Program-made: the position numbers and the translations under genes | Assembly (NCBI GenBank): GCA_012838795.1 | Contig: DUOO01000063.1 | Location: forward strand, 35,348 to 99,347 | Reading direction: 5' to 3' | Length of the DNA stretch: 64,000 nucleotides | Source of the DNA: Clostridiaceae bacterium | GTDB lineage: Bacteria; Bacillota; Clostridia; Saccharofermentanales; DTU023 | Shown: positions 27,817 through 37,134 of the stretch, piece by piece | How the letters are laid out: every line of letters starts with the position of its first letter | Numbering within the stretch: position 1 is the first letter of the stretch | The notes under the pieces: model-generated | What the model saw: only the letters and a program-made list of their open reading frames with translations | The model's database searches: none | Told to the model about the DNA's origin: nothing

Positions 27817-30204
27817 ATGAAAAAATTGAGAATGGTATCTTTTATTTTACTTTTTGCTTTTCTTTTTCAAATAATCGGTTGTTCTAAAAAAAATAATTTG
27901 AATATACCAACTGATTCTACAAAGATTGAAAAAACCGAAAAGATGCAAACTGATGGTTTTACAGCTGATGACAGTAGGGTCAAGCAACCAACTGAGCAAA
28001 AAGTCAAAACTGAACAGGTAACCCTCTCAGCAGACCAAACATCTGCCGAAATATGTGACATCAAAGTTGATGTCGGAGATTTTGTTTTAGATGGAGAAGA
28101 AGAATTAGTTGTTACTGTACTCGAACAAGAGGTTTTAGAAGAAGAAGATAAACAAATTGATGTATATGAAATTTCCATAGGGGATAAAAGTGAACTTAAT
28201 GATTTCATAACGATTAGAATGCCGTATAGAACAGATTTTTGTGATGCCGGCGAAGATCCTGCAGAATGTGTTCAAGGACAGTACAAAAATGAAGAAACCG
28301 GACTATGGGAAATAATTCCTTATTCAGTAGATAAAGAAAATCAAGAAGTAGTAATAATGACAGACCATCTTTCAAAATTCGGGGTATGCTACGTAAGAAA
28401 TGCCGGTGCCAGAAATGCATATGTTTCTATGGATATCGGATCACCCGATTTTGAAGACAGTGAACTGGCGGGAATAGTTGAAGAATATTTAGAAAGTACC
28501 AACAAAAGTTTATTGATGCAAGAGACCGGTGCAACTGTATTAGATAATTTATTCAGTGCAAATGAAGCTTATGATAAATATGCTAGAGGATATGCAGATA
28601 ATTTAGCAAAATTGTTTACAATAGGCGAAAAAGATTTTGGCGGTTTGTTTCATGAAAAAGTTTCATCTGCAATGGAAGGAATTGGATATGCTGTACTTGC
28701 GATAAAAACGGCCAATCTTCTTGTAAATGATGGAAGTAATAAAGATAAATTAGATTTAATAAATAGTGTTTCTACTACTGCAATTAGTTATCTTATGGGG
28801 AAATTAACTTCAGGCGGTTCAGCGTATTTTAATTGTGCCATGGTTGCTGTATGGATATTTGGTGAAGGTGTAAATTATGCTTACAACAAAAATTATGAAA
28901 TTAAAATGGAGAAACTAGCGAGACTTTATGAATATTTCAATGAAGAATGTAATTTTTCTACAATTAAGCACACTGCAAGAAGTCTTGAAGACTGGAGAAT
29001 GGAAATTATCAAAATAATTGAGGAAAACCAAAATACTCCGGAACAAATTGACATTTTAATAAATCAAGAAATTGATACATATTTAGCTAAATTTTGGAAT
29101 ATCGGTCTTGATAATGCGACTCTTGTGTCAAGTATGGAATATGAAAGCAGGGGAAGAGAAGGTGGTTTAGAAATAGCTATTCCGATGAACTGGCAAGAAG
29201 AAAGAGATCAAATAACTGCAGATTATAAACATAATTTATTAATTAAACTTGTTCCTGTAAAAGAATCTATTGCAATGTATTTTAAAAATAAAGCTATTCA
29301 AGAATATCAAAACATGTTAAATGAAGTAGAATATTATTTTAACACTCCGATAGAAACCTATGTTTATGAAATAATAGATGAAGACGAACAAACATATAAA
29401 TATCCGGGATATACAGTTCAATTCGGTCCTTTATCTGAAGATGCTGATATTGAAACATGGACTACCGGAACCATTGATGAAAACGGACAACATAAAACAT
29501 CGTTTACAATTTTGGGTTATCTTATCTCCGGGTCTCCAACCGAAGTGTATCTTTATGAACCGGATGCCGACTTATTTGAAGATGAACCGGCGGAAATACT
29601 TCAGTTAAGTATTTCTGAAATAGATAAAAAAGCATATGCCGGTATTGACGGTGGAGTAGAAGGCAGATTTGAAGGAACATATACTAATATAAGCGGTCCA
29701 ATTGAAGTTAATTCCACAACAATTAGTAACAGATTACATAATTATGTTAAGAACTTAGAAGGCTGGACACCTAAAGACAATTGGGAAAGTTGGTTAACCG
29801 AAAGATTCAATGAGGAACTTAGTATCAGCGGAAAAATAAATGTAGAAAAAGTATTGCCGAATGATCCCGGAGATAATGAATATGATATGTATTTTACTGT
29901 TGTTTCAGTTATTAATAATATTGCTAAGTCATTTCCTTGTCAGAATTATGCAAAATTGGAGGATGATCAATTTAAAATATATGAAGGAATGGTTAAGGGA
30001 ACATTAGACGTTACAATAGATGAAGAAGAAGAAATAATACGAATCACAGGAAATAATTTAGAATTTGCTTTTACCGGTGAAGAATTGAACGCAATAGTTG
30101 GAGAATTAGCAATGCCGGTAAATTATGAAGCATATTATCTCTATTTTGATGTGGATGCTACTAAACCATTGGAAGCGGGATTTGAAACATACGATGATGA
30201 ATAA
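27817..30204 (+). CDS. Large predicted lipoprotein of unknown function
   Basis: ATG at 27817 with RBS AGGAGG; signal peptide ending in lipobox IIGC (FQIIGC|SKK); ~795 aa; N-terminal ZU5-like segment (ITIRMPYRT...GLWEIIPYSVDKENQEVVIMTDHLSKFGV) by eye only. Confidence 0.85.
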   Translation: MKKLRMVSFILLFAFLFQIIGCSKKNNLNIPTDSTKIEKTEKMQTDGFTADDSRVKQPTEQKVKTEQVTLSADQTSAEICDIKVDVGDFVLDGEEELVVTVLEQEVLEEEDKQIDVYEISIGDKSELNDFITIRMPYRTDFCDAGEDPAECVQGQYKNEETGLWEIIPYSVDKENQEVVIMTDHLSKFGVCYVRNAGARNAYVSMDIGSPDFEDSELAGIVEEYLESTNKSLLMQETGATVLDNLFSANEAYDKYARGYADNLAKLFTIGEKDFGGLFHEKVSSAMEGIGYAVLAIKTANLLVNDGSNKDKLDLINSVSTTAISYLMGKLTSGGSAYFNCAMVAVWIFGEGVNYAYNKNYEIKMEKLARLYEYFNEECNFSTIKHTARSLEDWRMEIIKIIEENQNTPEQIDILINQEIDTYLAKFWNIGLDNATLVSSMEYESRGREGGLEIAIPMNWQEERDQITADYKHNLLIKLVPVKESIAMYFKNKAIQEYQNMLNEVEYYFNTPIETYVYEIIDEDEQTYKYPGYTVQFGPLSEDADIETWTTGTIDENGQHKTSFTILGYLISGSPTEVYLYEPDADLFEDEPAEILQLSISEIDKKAYAGIDGGVEGRFEGTYTNISGPIEVNSTTISNRLHNYVKNLEGWTPKDNWESWLTERFNEELSISGKINVEKVLPNDPGDNEYDMYFTVVSVINNIAKSFPCQNYAKLEDDQFKIYEGMVKGTLDVTIDEEEEIIRITGNNLEFAFTGEELNAIVGELAMPVNYEAYYLYFDVDATKPLEAGFETYDDE

Positions 30205-30207
30205 TTA

Positions 30208-31227
30208 TTAATCAATAATAGACGATTTATCCGTAATCAGCCTTTGTGAATAGTCTCCGACAAAAGCAAACGGTATTTTTTTAGGGACGACATCGATTTG
30301 CAAATGTTCAGTTTCAAAAATAATGCCATCAAAATTTCCAATAAAAGGTTTGCCGTCAGCGGATTTGACTGATATTTTATTTAACAAACCCATATTGAGC
30401 TTGTCCTTTTGAGTTTCAATTGAACCGTTTTTATAATGGATTGCTAATTTGGCAAATTGTAAATGATTAAATTTCGGAGCGATCACATAATTCAATAGAT
30501 TATCTTGCAGATCACAACCGGGAGCCGGATTAAAGCCGTTACCATAAAAACCGCCATTGCAAAATGCTGCTAATAGTGAATCAATTTGATGATCTTTATT
30601 TTTGAAAGAAAAAATATATTCTCTGGTCTGTAAATTAAAAAAATGTTTTAAGACTGCAAACGTATAAGCAGAACCTTTGAGCCAGGGGCTTTTATGTAAA
30701 TAATGAAAAGCAGTCTTTAAAATCTCCGTATCAAGACCGATGCTCGCAACATTCATGACATAAGTAGATTTAATTAATGCTAAATCGTTATTAAAGATCG
30801 TATCCGGACCGTCACCGATAAGTTGCATATTACCGGTAAGTTGTAAAAGATCCACCGGTGAAATTTTTAATCTAGATAAATCATTTAAAAAGTAATCTAA
30901 ATTAAACTTGTTATAATGCAATTTACAAAAATCATTTGCTGTACCGAAGGGGAGAACACCCAGTGCGGTATTTGTCTGTAAATTAGCGATGACATTAGTA
31001 GCTTCATTTATACTTCCGTCTCCGCCGGCAACAAAAATAATACCTTTTTCACCATGTTTATAAGCAAATTCTTTGACTAGTTCTTTTAAATGATCGGCAT
31101 GTTGAGTGATTAAATAATATACATCAAGGTTTCGATTATTATCGGTAAAATTCTTGATCTTAGTGATGACATCTTTGCGAACCTTTGCCTCACGATTACT
31201 AAACAGGAATAAGACATGTTCTCTCAT
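30208..31227 (-). CDS. Diacylglycerol kinase/lipid kinase family (YegS/DagK-like)
   Basis: IIFVAGGDGSINEATNVI and LGVLPFGTANDF motifs. Confidence 0.9.
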   Translation of the reverse strand: MREHVLFLFSNREAKVRKDVITKIKNFTDNNRNLDVYYLITQHADHLKELVKEFAYKHGEKGIIFVAGGDGSINEATNVIANLQTNTALGVLPFGTANDFCKLHYNKFNLDYFLNDLSRLKISPVDLLQLTGNMQLIGDGPDTIFNNDLALIKSTYVMNVASIGLDTEILKTAFHYLHKSPWLKGSAYTFAVLKHFFNLQTREYIFSFKNKDHQIDSLLAAFCNGGFYGNGFNPAPGCDLQDNLLNYVIAPKFNHLQFAKLAIHYKNGSIETQKDKLNMGLLNKISVKSADGKPFIGNFDGIIFETEHLQIDVVPKKIPFAFVGDYSQRLITDKSSIID

Positions 31228-31564
31228 TTGTTATGACCGCTTTCAAATTATCTTTCAAGTTATAATGATAACATTATTTATTAATAAATTGCATTATAAA
31301 ATAAATTATTCTTTCGAGAACTAATCAAGTGCAAATTTCACCAGAGATAAGTTAATGAACAGAAACTAAAAGCAGAAGTGACAGAATATGATGCAGATTT
31401 GTTTCGCGTTAATAAACAATCAAATTCTCATATATTTGTTGAACTTCGCAAAATAATAGTTTTACGAAGTCAGAAGGAAAATAATTTTATTAAAGTTAAT
31501 TTTAATAAAATTTAATATACTTTTTTTATTATCAAGTCGGAACTCGATTAAACAATTTCTTGAA

Positions 31565-32362
31565 TTAATCTTCTGTTGAGTTTGTTTGAGGATCAATATC
31601 TGTTTCTGAGCTATTTTCCGGATTATCATTAATTTCCGATTTTTTAATATTCTCATCGTAATTTTCACCGTACATACTTTTGATTCCGATTATTCTTCTG
31701 AAATCAACAAGATCCTTAATTGGATTCAATGCGTACAAAATAATTACAATTATTATAAATAACATTAATGTGATCAAAATTCGTTTTAATAGTGACTGGC
31801 GTTTTTCTTTTTTTATACCATGATGAATTTTACTTAATGTTGTATATCCAACTAACTCATAAACTTTTGATCCATTCCTGCGATCAATCTCCCAAGGCTT
31901 ATAAGAAACTTGCTCTCTTTGTGAATCAGGTAAATTGATATTTCTTGCCGGTTTTAAATATTGTTTCAATGTTTCGGTATTTAATCGAATGGCAGGTTCT
32001 TTTATGATGGTATCATCATTTGAGAACTTTCTATTTGATCCTACAGGGTCCGGTTCAAGGATGTTTTCATAAATAAATTCATTAATCTCATTTTTCGGTA
32101 AATAATTTACGGATTTTTCAATCAGGGTTTCTGAATTATTAATTTGAAGTGAATCTTCAACAATATCCGAACTCTCATACTCAGATACTTGCTCAAAATC
32201 AATATTTGATACTTGATCAGAATTTATATTTTGTGCCTCGAAATTATTCTCAGAAATATTAATACGTCTGATATTGACTGGTGTTTGAATATTTTCCGTC
32301 TCATCTATATTTAAATTATAGTTATTATTAGAAATAATATTATCTGAATTATCTGATTTCAT
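31565..32362 (-). CDS. Hypothetical Asn/Glu-rich protein with one C-terminal-proximal TM segment
   Basis: ATG-initiated 265-aa ORF; low-complexity N-terminus; TM LLKRILITLMLFIIIVIILYAL; no recognised domain. Confidence 0.6.
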   Translation of the reverse strand: MKSDNSDNIISNNNYNLNIDETENIQTPVNIRRINISENNFEAQNINSDQVSNIDFEQVSEYESSDIVEDSLQINNSETLIEKSVNYLPKNEINEFIYENILEPDPVGSNRKFSNDDTIIKEPAIRLNTETLKQYLKPARNINLPDSQREQVSYKPWEIDRRNGSKVYELVGYTTLSKIHHGIKKEKRQSLLKRILITLMLFIIIVIILYALNPIKDLVDFRRIIGIKSMYGENYDENIKKSEINDNPENSSETDIDPQTNSTED

Positions 32363-32550
32363 TAACTGGATCCTTGAAAAGTCATTTAAACCATATATAT
32401 TATAACAATGTTCTTATTTGAAGTCATCATATGTAATCTTGTGCGGATAAATGCAAATCGAAATAAATTTATTGAAAATTATTATACAGTTAATCGCAAA
32501 TATAAGATGATTCAATAAATTTTCATTTTTAAAATTAAAAACAACCTGCT

Positions 32551-33342
32551 TTAATTTTTAGCTAAGTCCCCTTTGATATTCTTACTGCACTTGAAAATAA
32601 TTTTCATTCCCTCAAAAGCAATATTTGGATTATAAGCATCAATCAGGTCACTATTTTCATAAAATAAACGACCTAAACCACCGGTAGAAATCACATTAGG
32701 CCGATCGTTTAATTCTTTCATCATCCTGCGAATGATATGTTCTACTGCTCCGATATATCCGAAAAAAATACCGGAATGCATACCGCTTACCGTATTATTG
32801 GCCAAGATGGATTCCGGTTTCTTGATCTCTACTTGAGGCAGCTTGGCCGTCCTGAGGTGGAGGGCTTGAGCGGAAATTTCAACTCCGGGCATAATAACGG
32901 TATACTGGAAGACACCGTCTTGGTCAACATAGTCAAAGGTGGTTGCCGTACCGAAGTCAATGACCATGGTACTTCCTTCATATAAGCTGTGGGCGGCGAC
33001 TACATTCACGATGCGATCCGCTCCTACTTCTTTCGGATTTTCGGCTTTAATAATGATACCGGTTTCAATTTCAGGACCCACCGTTAAAATCTCTACATCA
33101 AAATAATTTTGAAACAGGCGCTTAAAACTGTCCTGAATCTTGGGTACAACGCTACTGATTATTACATCCTTAATATCTGCAGGTTTAATATGTTTGGTTC
33201 TAAGTAAATCAATTAATAAAATAGCCAACTCATCGGAGCTTCGTTCTGTTCTGCTATTGATTCTAAACCTCGCAACCAAATCTTCACCATGGAAGACACC
33301 AAATAAAATCTTGGTATTTCCAATATCTATAGTCATCAACAT
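32551..33342 (-). CDS. coaX: Type III pantothenate kinase
   Basis: MTIDIGNTKILFGVF, GADRIVNVVAAHSLY, VIDFGTATTFD, MPGVEISAQAL. Confidence 0.96.
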   Translation of the reverse strand: MLMTIDIGNTKILFGVFHGEDLVARFRINSRTERSSDELAILLIDLLRTKHIKPADIKDVIISSVVPKIQDSFKRLFQNYFDVEILTVGPEIETGIIIKAENPKEVGADRIVNVVAAHSLYEGSTMVIDFGTATTFDYVDQDGVFQYTVIMPGVEISAQALHLRTAKLPQVEIKKPESILANNTVSGMHSGIFFGYIGAVEHIIRRMMKELNDRPNVISTGGLGRLFYENSDLIDAYNPNIAFEGMKIIFKCSKNIKGDLAKN

Positions 33343-33343
33343 C

Positions 33344-34546
33344 TTATTTCACCTTTTTAATCTTTAACAGTTCATCTAAAATTAATTCTGACAAATCTTT
33401 TTTGCTCATCAGTGTTAAGGCTTTAGGTTCTTGATTAGGCCATAACAAAGTTGCTACATTGGTCGTTGCGCCAAAGCCTGCACCTTCGTCTCTTAAAGAA
33501 TTTGCCACCAACATATCACAATTTTTCTTTTGGAGTTTGGCTTTGGCATTATCTAATAAATCTTCTGTTTCCATGGCAAAACCACATAACACTTGATGAG
33601 CTTGTTTATGCTCTCCGGCCCATGCCAAAATATCCGGATTTCTGACAAATTTTACTTGCAAGTCACCTTCTTGTTTTTTGATTTTATTTCGAAACGTTTC
33701 TGTCGGTCGGTAATCAGCTACAGCAGCAGCTTTGATCAGAATATCCGTCTCAGAGAAAACTGATTGAACGGCATCAAACATGTCACGGGCCGAGATAACT
33801 TTTATCAAAGAAACCCCGGGCGGAGCCGTTATGTTAGTCGGTCCGGAAATAAGATTAACCGTGGCTCCTCTTGCTTGAGCCGCCTCGGCGATACTGTATC
33901 CCATTATGCCGCTGGAGTGGTTAGTAATGAAACGTACCGGATCTAAAGCTTCTTGTGTAGGACCTGCCGTTACAGTAATCTCTAAACCTGTTAAATCTTG
34001 TTTTTGATTAATTTCCAGCAACTTTTCTGCAGTTTCTTGAATGATAGACACCTCAGGTAATTTACCGGAACCGAAATCACCACAAGCTAACAAACCTCGT
34101 TCACTTTCTAAAATATGAATGCCTCTATTTTGCAGAAGTTCTAAGTTTGCGACAGTAGCTTGATGATTTAACATATTAGTATTCATCGCAGGGCATAACA
34201 AAATGGGACTTCTGGTTGCCAGCATAGTGGTGCTGAGCAGATCATCGGCCAGACCATGAGCCATTTTCGCAATGAGGTTTGCTGTAGCAGGTGCAATAAT
34301 AATAATATCCGCCCATTTGGCCAAGTGAATATGGCTGATCTGATCATAATGTACATCCGGCGTAAACATTGCCTTAGGTACAGCTCTGCCTGTTAAAGCT
34401 TCAAAGGTTAACGGGCTCATAAAAGCCCGGGCATGCTTGGTCATAATGACTTGTATTTCATACTTCTTAGAAAGATTGCTGACCAGCTGTGCCACCTTAT
34501 AAACGGCAATTCCGCCGGAAATGGCAACTAAAATTTTCTTCTTCAT
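33344..34546 (-). CDS. coaBC: Bifunctional phosphopantothenoylcysteine decarboxylase/phosphopantothenate-cysteine ligase
   Basis: VAISGGIAVYK, CPAMNTNM, TAGPTQEALDPVRFITNHSSGIMGY. Confidence 0.97.
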   Translation of the reverse strand: MKKKILVAISGGIAVYKVAQLVSNLSKKYEIQVIMTKHARAFMSPLTFEALTGRAVPKAMFTPDVHYDQISHIHLAKWADIIIIAPATANLIAKMAHGLADDLLSTTMLATRSPILLCPAMNTNMLNHQATVANLELLQNRGIHILESERGLLACGDFGSGKLPEVSIIQETAEKLLEINQKQDLTGLEITVTAGPTQEALDPVRFITNHSSGIMGYSIAEAAQARGATVNLISGPTNITAPPGVSLIKVISARDMFDAVQSVFSETDILIKAAAVADYRPTETFRNKIKKQEGDLQVKFVRNPDILAWAGEHKQAHQVLCGFAMETEDLLDNAKAKLQKKNCDMLVANSLRDEGAGFGATTNVATLLWPNQEPKALTLMSKKDLSELILDELLKIKKVK

Positions 34547-34754
34547 ATAATCTCTCTTGCCCTCATGTTCATAGTACTTTTATCGTTATCCGATTAATCA
34601 AAATAAATAAGATACAAATGGCATTGTACTAATCTTCAAGTAAATGTCAATATGAGAATGTCCGGAAATGATAGGATAATTATGAATCCTGAATTTTACC
34701 TGCCGGTATAAGTTGGACTTTCTCAGTCTATGGTTAGTTAACTATAATGAAAAA

Positions 34755-34793
34755 GAACAATCGTTTGACATAGAACAATTGTTTTGTTATATT
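34755..34793 (+). promoter_or_regulatory. lexA promoter with two SOS (LexA)-box-like sites
   Basis: TTGACA (34765-34770), 17-bp spacer, TATATT (34788-34793); GAACAATCGTTT (34755-34766) and GAACAATTGTTT (34773-34784) flank/overlap the -35. Confidence 0.7.
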
Positions 34794-34854
34794 TTTATCA
34801 AGTATAACTTATTAATAATAACATGATTAATTATAATATATCCAGGAGTTGTTT

Positions 34855-35487
34855 ATGAGTGAAAAATATCGTTTTACCAGAGCGAATGTTGACGAAACAG
34901 CAGAAAAAGTTTATCAGTTTATCGTTAAATATATAACGAAAAACACCTACTCACCTTCTGTTCGTGATATTTGCAGAGGAGTAGGGATTAAGTCAACATC
35001 GACAATTCATAATCATTTAAATAGATTACAAGATGATGGCAGAATAACATACAGTGATGGGAAACGTCGTGCAATCGTTGTTCCGGAATTAGAGTTGAAG
35101 AATGACATAAGACAGGCACCGTTAATTGGTAAAGTTACTGCCGGTTCGCCTATTTTAGCAGTAGAAAATATCGAGCGTAATATTCCGATTCCAGATTATT
35201 TTGATCGTTATCCCAACATGTATGCCCTTGAAGTCAAAGGGGATTCCATGATTGACGCTGCAATCATGGATGGTGACATTGTTTTTGTAGACAAACAAAA
35301 TTCTGCAAATTCCGGAGATATTGTAGTAGCTTTAATTGAGGATGAGGCAACAGTAAAAACTTTCAAAATAATAGATAATAAACCGTTTCTCATTCCGCAA
35401 AATACGGCCTATAGGCCTATCCCCTTTGATCATGAAGGTTGTAGTATTTTAGGAATAGTTAGAGGTGTACTCAGGGTATCTGTTTAG
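34855..35487 (+). CDS. lexA: SOS-response repressor LexA
   Basis: Winged-helix N-terminus, cleavage/active-site region LIGKVTAGSPI, GDSMIDAAIMDGDIVFVD, catalytic Lys in EATVKTFK. Confidence 0.95.
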   Translation: MSEKYRFTRANVDETAEKVYQFIVKYITKNTYSPSVRDICRGVGIKSTSTIHNHLNRLQDDGRITYSDGKRRAIVVPELELKNDIRQAPLIGKVTAGSPILAVENIERNIPIPDYFDRYPNMYALEVKGDSMIDAAIMDGDIVFVDKQNSANSGDIVVALIEDEATVKTFKIIDNKPFLIPQNTAYRPIPFDHEGCSILGIVRGVLRVSV

Positions 35488-35778
35488 CACTTTTTTATAG
35501 CGGTAAGCTTCATTAAAAATATAGTTAACGTCGTTTTTGGGTTTAATACAACATAAAGATGATAAAAAATACAATTGTTGTGCACCGCTTTGTTCTAATA
35601 CAATACTATCCTGATCAAAACCTACAATATAACCTTCCGCAGTATAAGAATTATTCATTTCCAAAATAACGGGTATTTCTTTTTTTCTGCAATAATTTAG
35701 GAAACTGTCCTGCATTCTCCTGCCGCTCGTTAAAGTTAGTGAGGTTTTATCAGCAATATTGTTATTTTTGGTATTCAT
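35449..35778 (-). CDS. hfq: Divergent Hfq-like Sm protein
   Basis: QDSFLNYCRKKEIPVILEM...AEGYIVGFDQDSIVLEQSGAQQL aligns by eye to Hfq Sm1; directly downstream of miaA on the same strand (classical miaA-hfq order). Confidence 0.8.
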   Translation of the reverse strand: MNTKNNNIADKTSLTLTSGRRMQDSFLNYCRKKEIPVILEMNNSYTAEGYIVGFDQDSIVLEQSGAQQLYFLSSLCCIKPKNDVNYIFNEAYRYKKVLNRYPEYTSNYS

Positions 35779-36096
35779 TTTTACTTCTCCTTTAAAAAAT
35801 TATTTTAAAACATAGCGCTAGTTTTCAATATTAATATATTAAAATAATAATTATCTCAATATAGATAAATTATTTGTAAATCTTAATAAAATTGATAAAA
35901 ATTGATAAAATCAAGAAAATTTAATAGTAATAATTGCTAAATCATATAGTAAAATTATAGAATATTTCTATTAATTACAGAGACATTATAAAATAGATTG
36001 TTGCAAATAGAAACTGTCAACATTAACAATATTTAGTCTTTATTTTATACATAATAACTATAAAGAGTTGAAATAACTTATATTGATATTAATAAA

Positions 36097-37032
36097 TTAG
36101 AGATTCAGCAGTTTAAGAATTTGATTTAAAGAATTTGAGTTACCGAAATCATTAATACGATTTAGATCTTCACGCGCATTAAACCAAGTGAATTGTCTTT
36201 TGGCGTAATTACGTGTGACTTGACTGATTCGTTGTTTGATTGAACTTAGATCTGTTTTTCCATCAAGATAAGAAACAGTTTCTTTGTAACCGATAGCTTG
36301 AAAACTTTGTGCCTTACGAATAAAAGGATATTTAATCAAAATGTTTTTAACTTCTTCTACTAGACCCATTGTAAACATTTTTTCAACTCTCAGATTAATC
36401 TGTTTATAGAGTTGTTGCCTGTCCGGATATAAATAAAATGCACAAAACTTAAAATCCGGTCCTTTAGCGTGTGACTTTTCATAAATTTGAGATTGAGTAA
36501 GACCGGTAGTTTGATATATTTCGAAAAAACGGCGGATACGTCGTATATCATTGCTTGAAATTCTATCACCGGCTTGCGGATCTATTTCATTCAATCCGGA
36601 ATACCAAATTAATCTATTATCATCAGTAATTTTTTGATTAATTTCTTTACGAACTTCATGATTTATCGGAGTATCAATAAAAATTAATCCGTCCAGTAAA
36701 GCATTAATATATTGTCCGGTTCCTCCGCAAACAATGACCCGCTTTCCTTTTTCAAGGATTTGGTTAATCGCAGCGGTTGCCTCTTTACTATACTGAGCTA
36801 CACTGTAGGTTTGATCAGGATCAATAATGTCGATCATATGATGACGTATAACAGATTGAGTCTCAGATGATACTTTTGCCGTACCGATATCCAATTCACG
36901 ATATATTTGCATGGAATCAGCAGAGACGATTTCTGCCTCAAGTAATTTTGCTAATTCAACCGCTAAACTCGATTTACCTGAAGCGGTTGGTCCGCAAATA
37001 ACAATTATCTGATCTGTAAGATCTATATTCAT
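36097..37032 (-). CDS. miaA: tRNA dimethylallyltransferase
   Basis: VICGPTASGKSSLAVELAK, SADSMQIYRELDIGTAK. Confidence 0.96.
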   Translation of the reverse strand: MNIDLTDQIIVICGPTASGKSSLAVELAKLLEAEIVSADSMQIYRELDIGTAKVSSETQSVIRHHMIDIIDPDQTYSVAQYSKEATAAINQILEKGKRVIVCGGTGQYINALLDGLIFIDTPINHEVRKEINQKITDDNRLIWYSGLNEIDPQAGDRISSNDIRRIRRFFEIYQTTGLTQSQIYEKSHAKGPDFKFCAFYLYPDRQQLYKQINLRVEKMFTMGLVEEVKNILIKYPFIRKAQSFQAIGYKETVSYLDGKTDLSSIKQRISQVTRNYAKRQFTWFNAREDLNRINDFGNSNSLNQILKLLNL

Positions 37033-37134
37033 ATTGATTTCCCTGTTAACCTATTAAATAATTAAACGGTATTAATAGTACAACAACTATCTAAATGATA
37101 ATTTTTCAAAAAAGATTATCCGGACAATTATTAT

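Noticed and set aside
27867-28208. 113-aa antisense Ser-rich ORF opposite the lipoprotein
   Set aside because: Antisense to a well-supported lipoprotein gene with its own RBS and signal peptide; Ser-rich composition is an artefact of complementing Glu/Asp codons.
31380-31515. Short plus-strand ORF-like stretch (VTEYDADLFRVNKQSNSHIFVELRK...) in the gap before the Asn-rich gene
   Set aside because: About 45 codons, no RBS or recognisable family; could be a gene remnant but evidence is too weak.
35779-36096. 318-bp AT-rich gap between hfq and miaA as a possible sRNA locus
   Set aside because: Contains only AT-rich simple sequence and a weak TTGACA; no hairpin-terminator pair to support an sRNA call.
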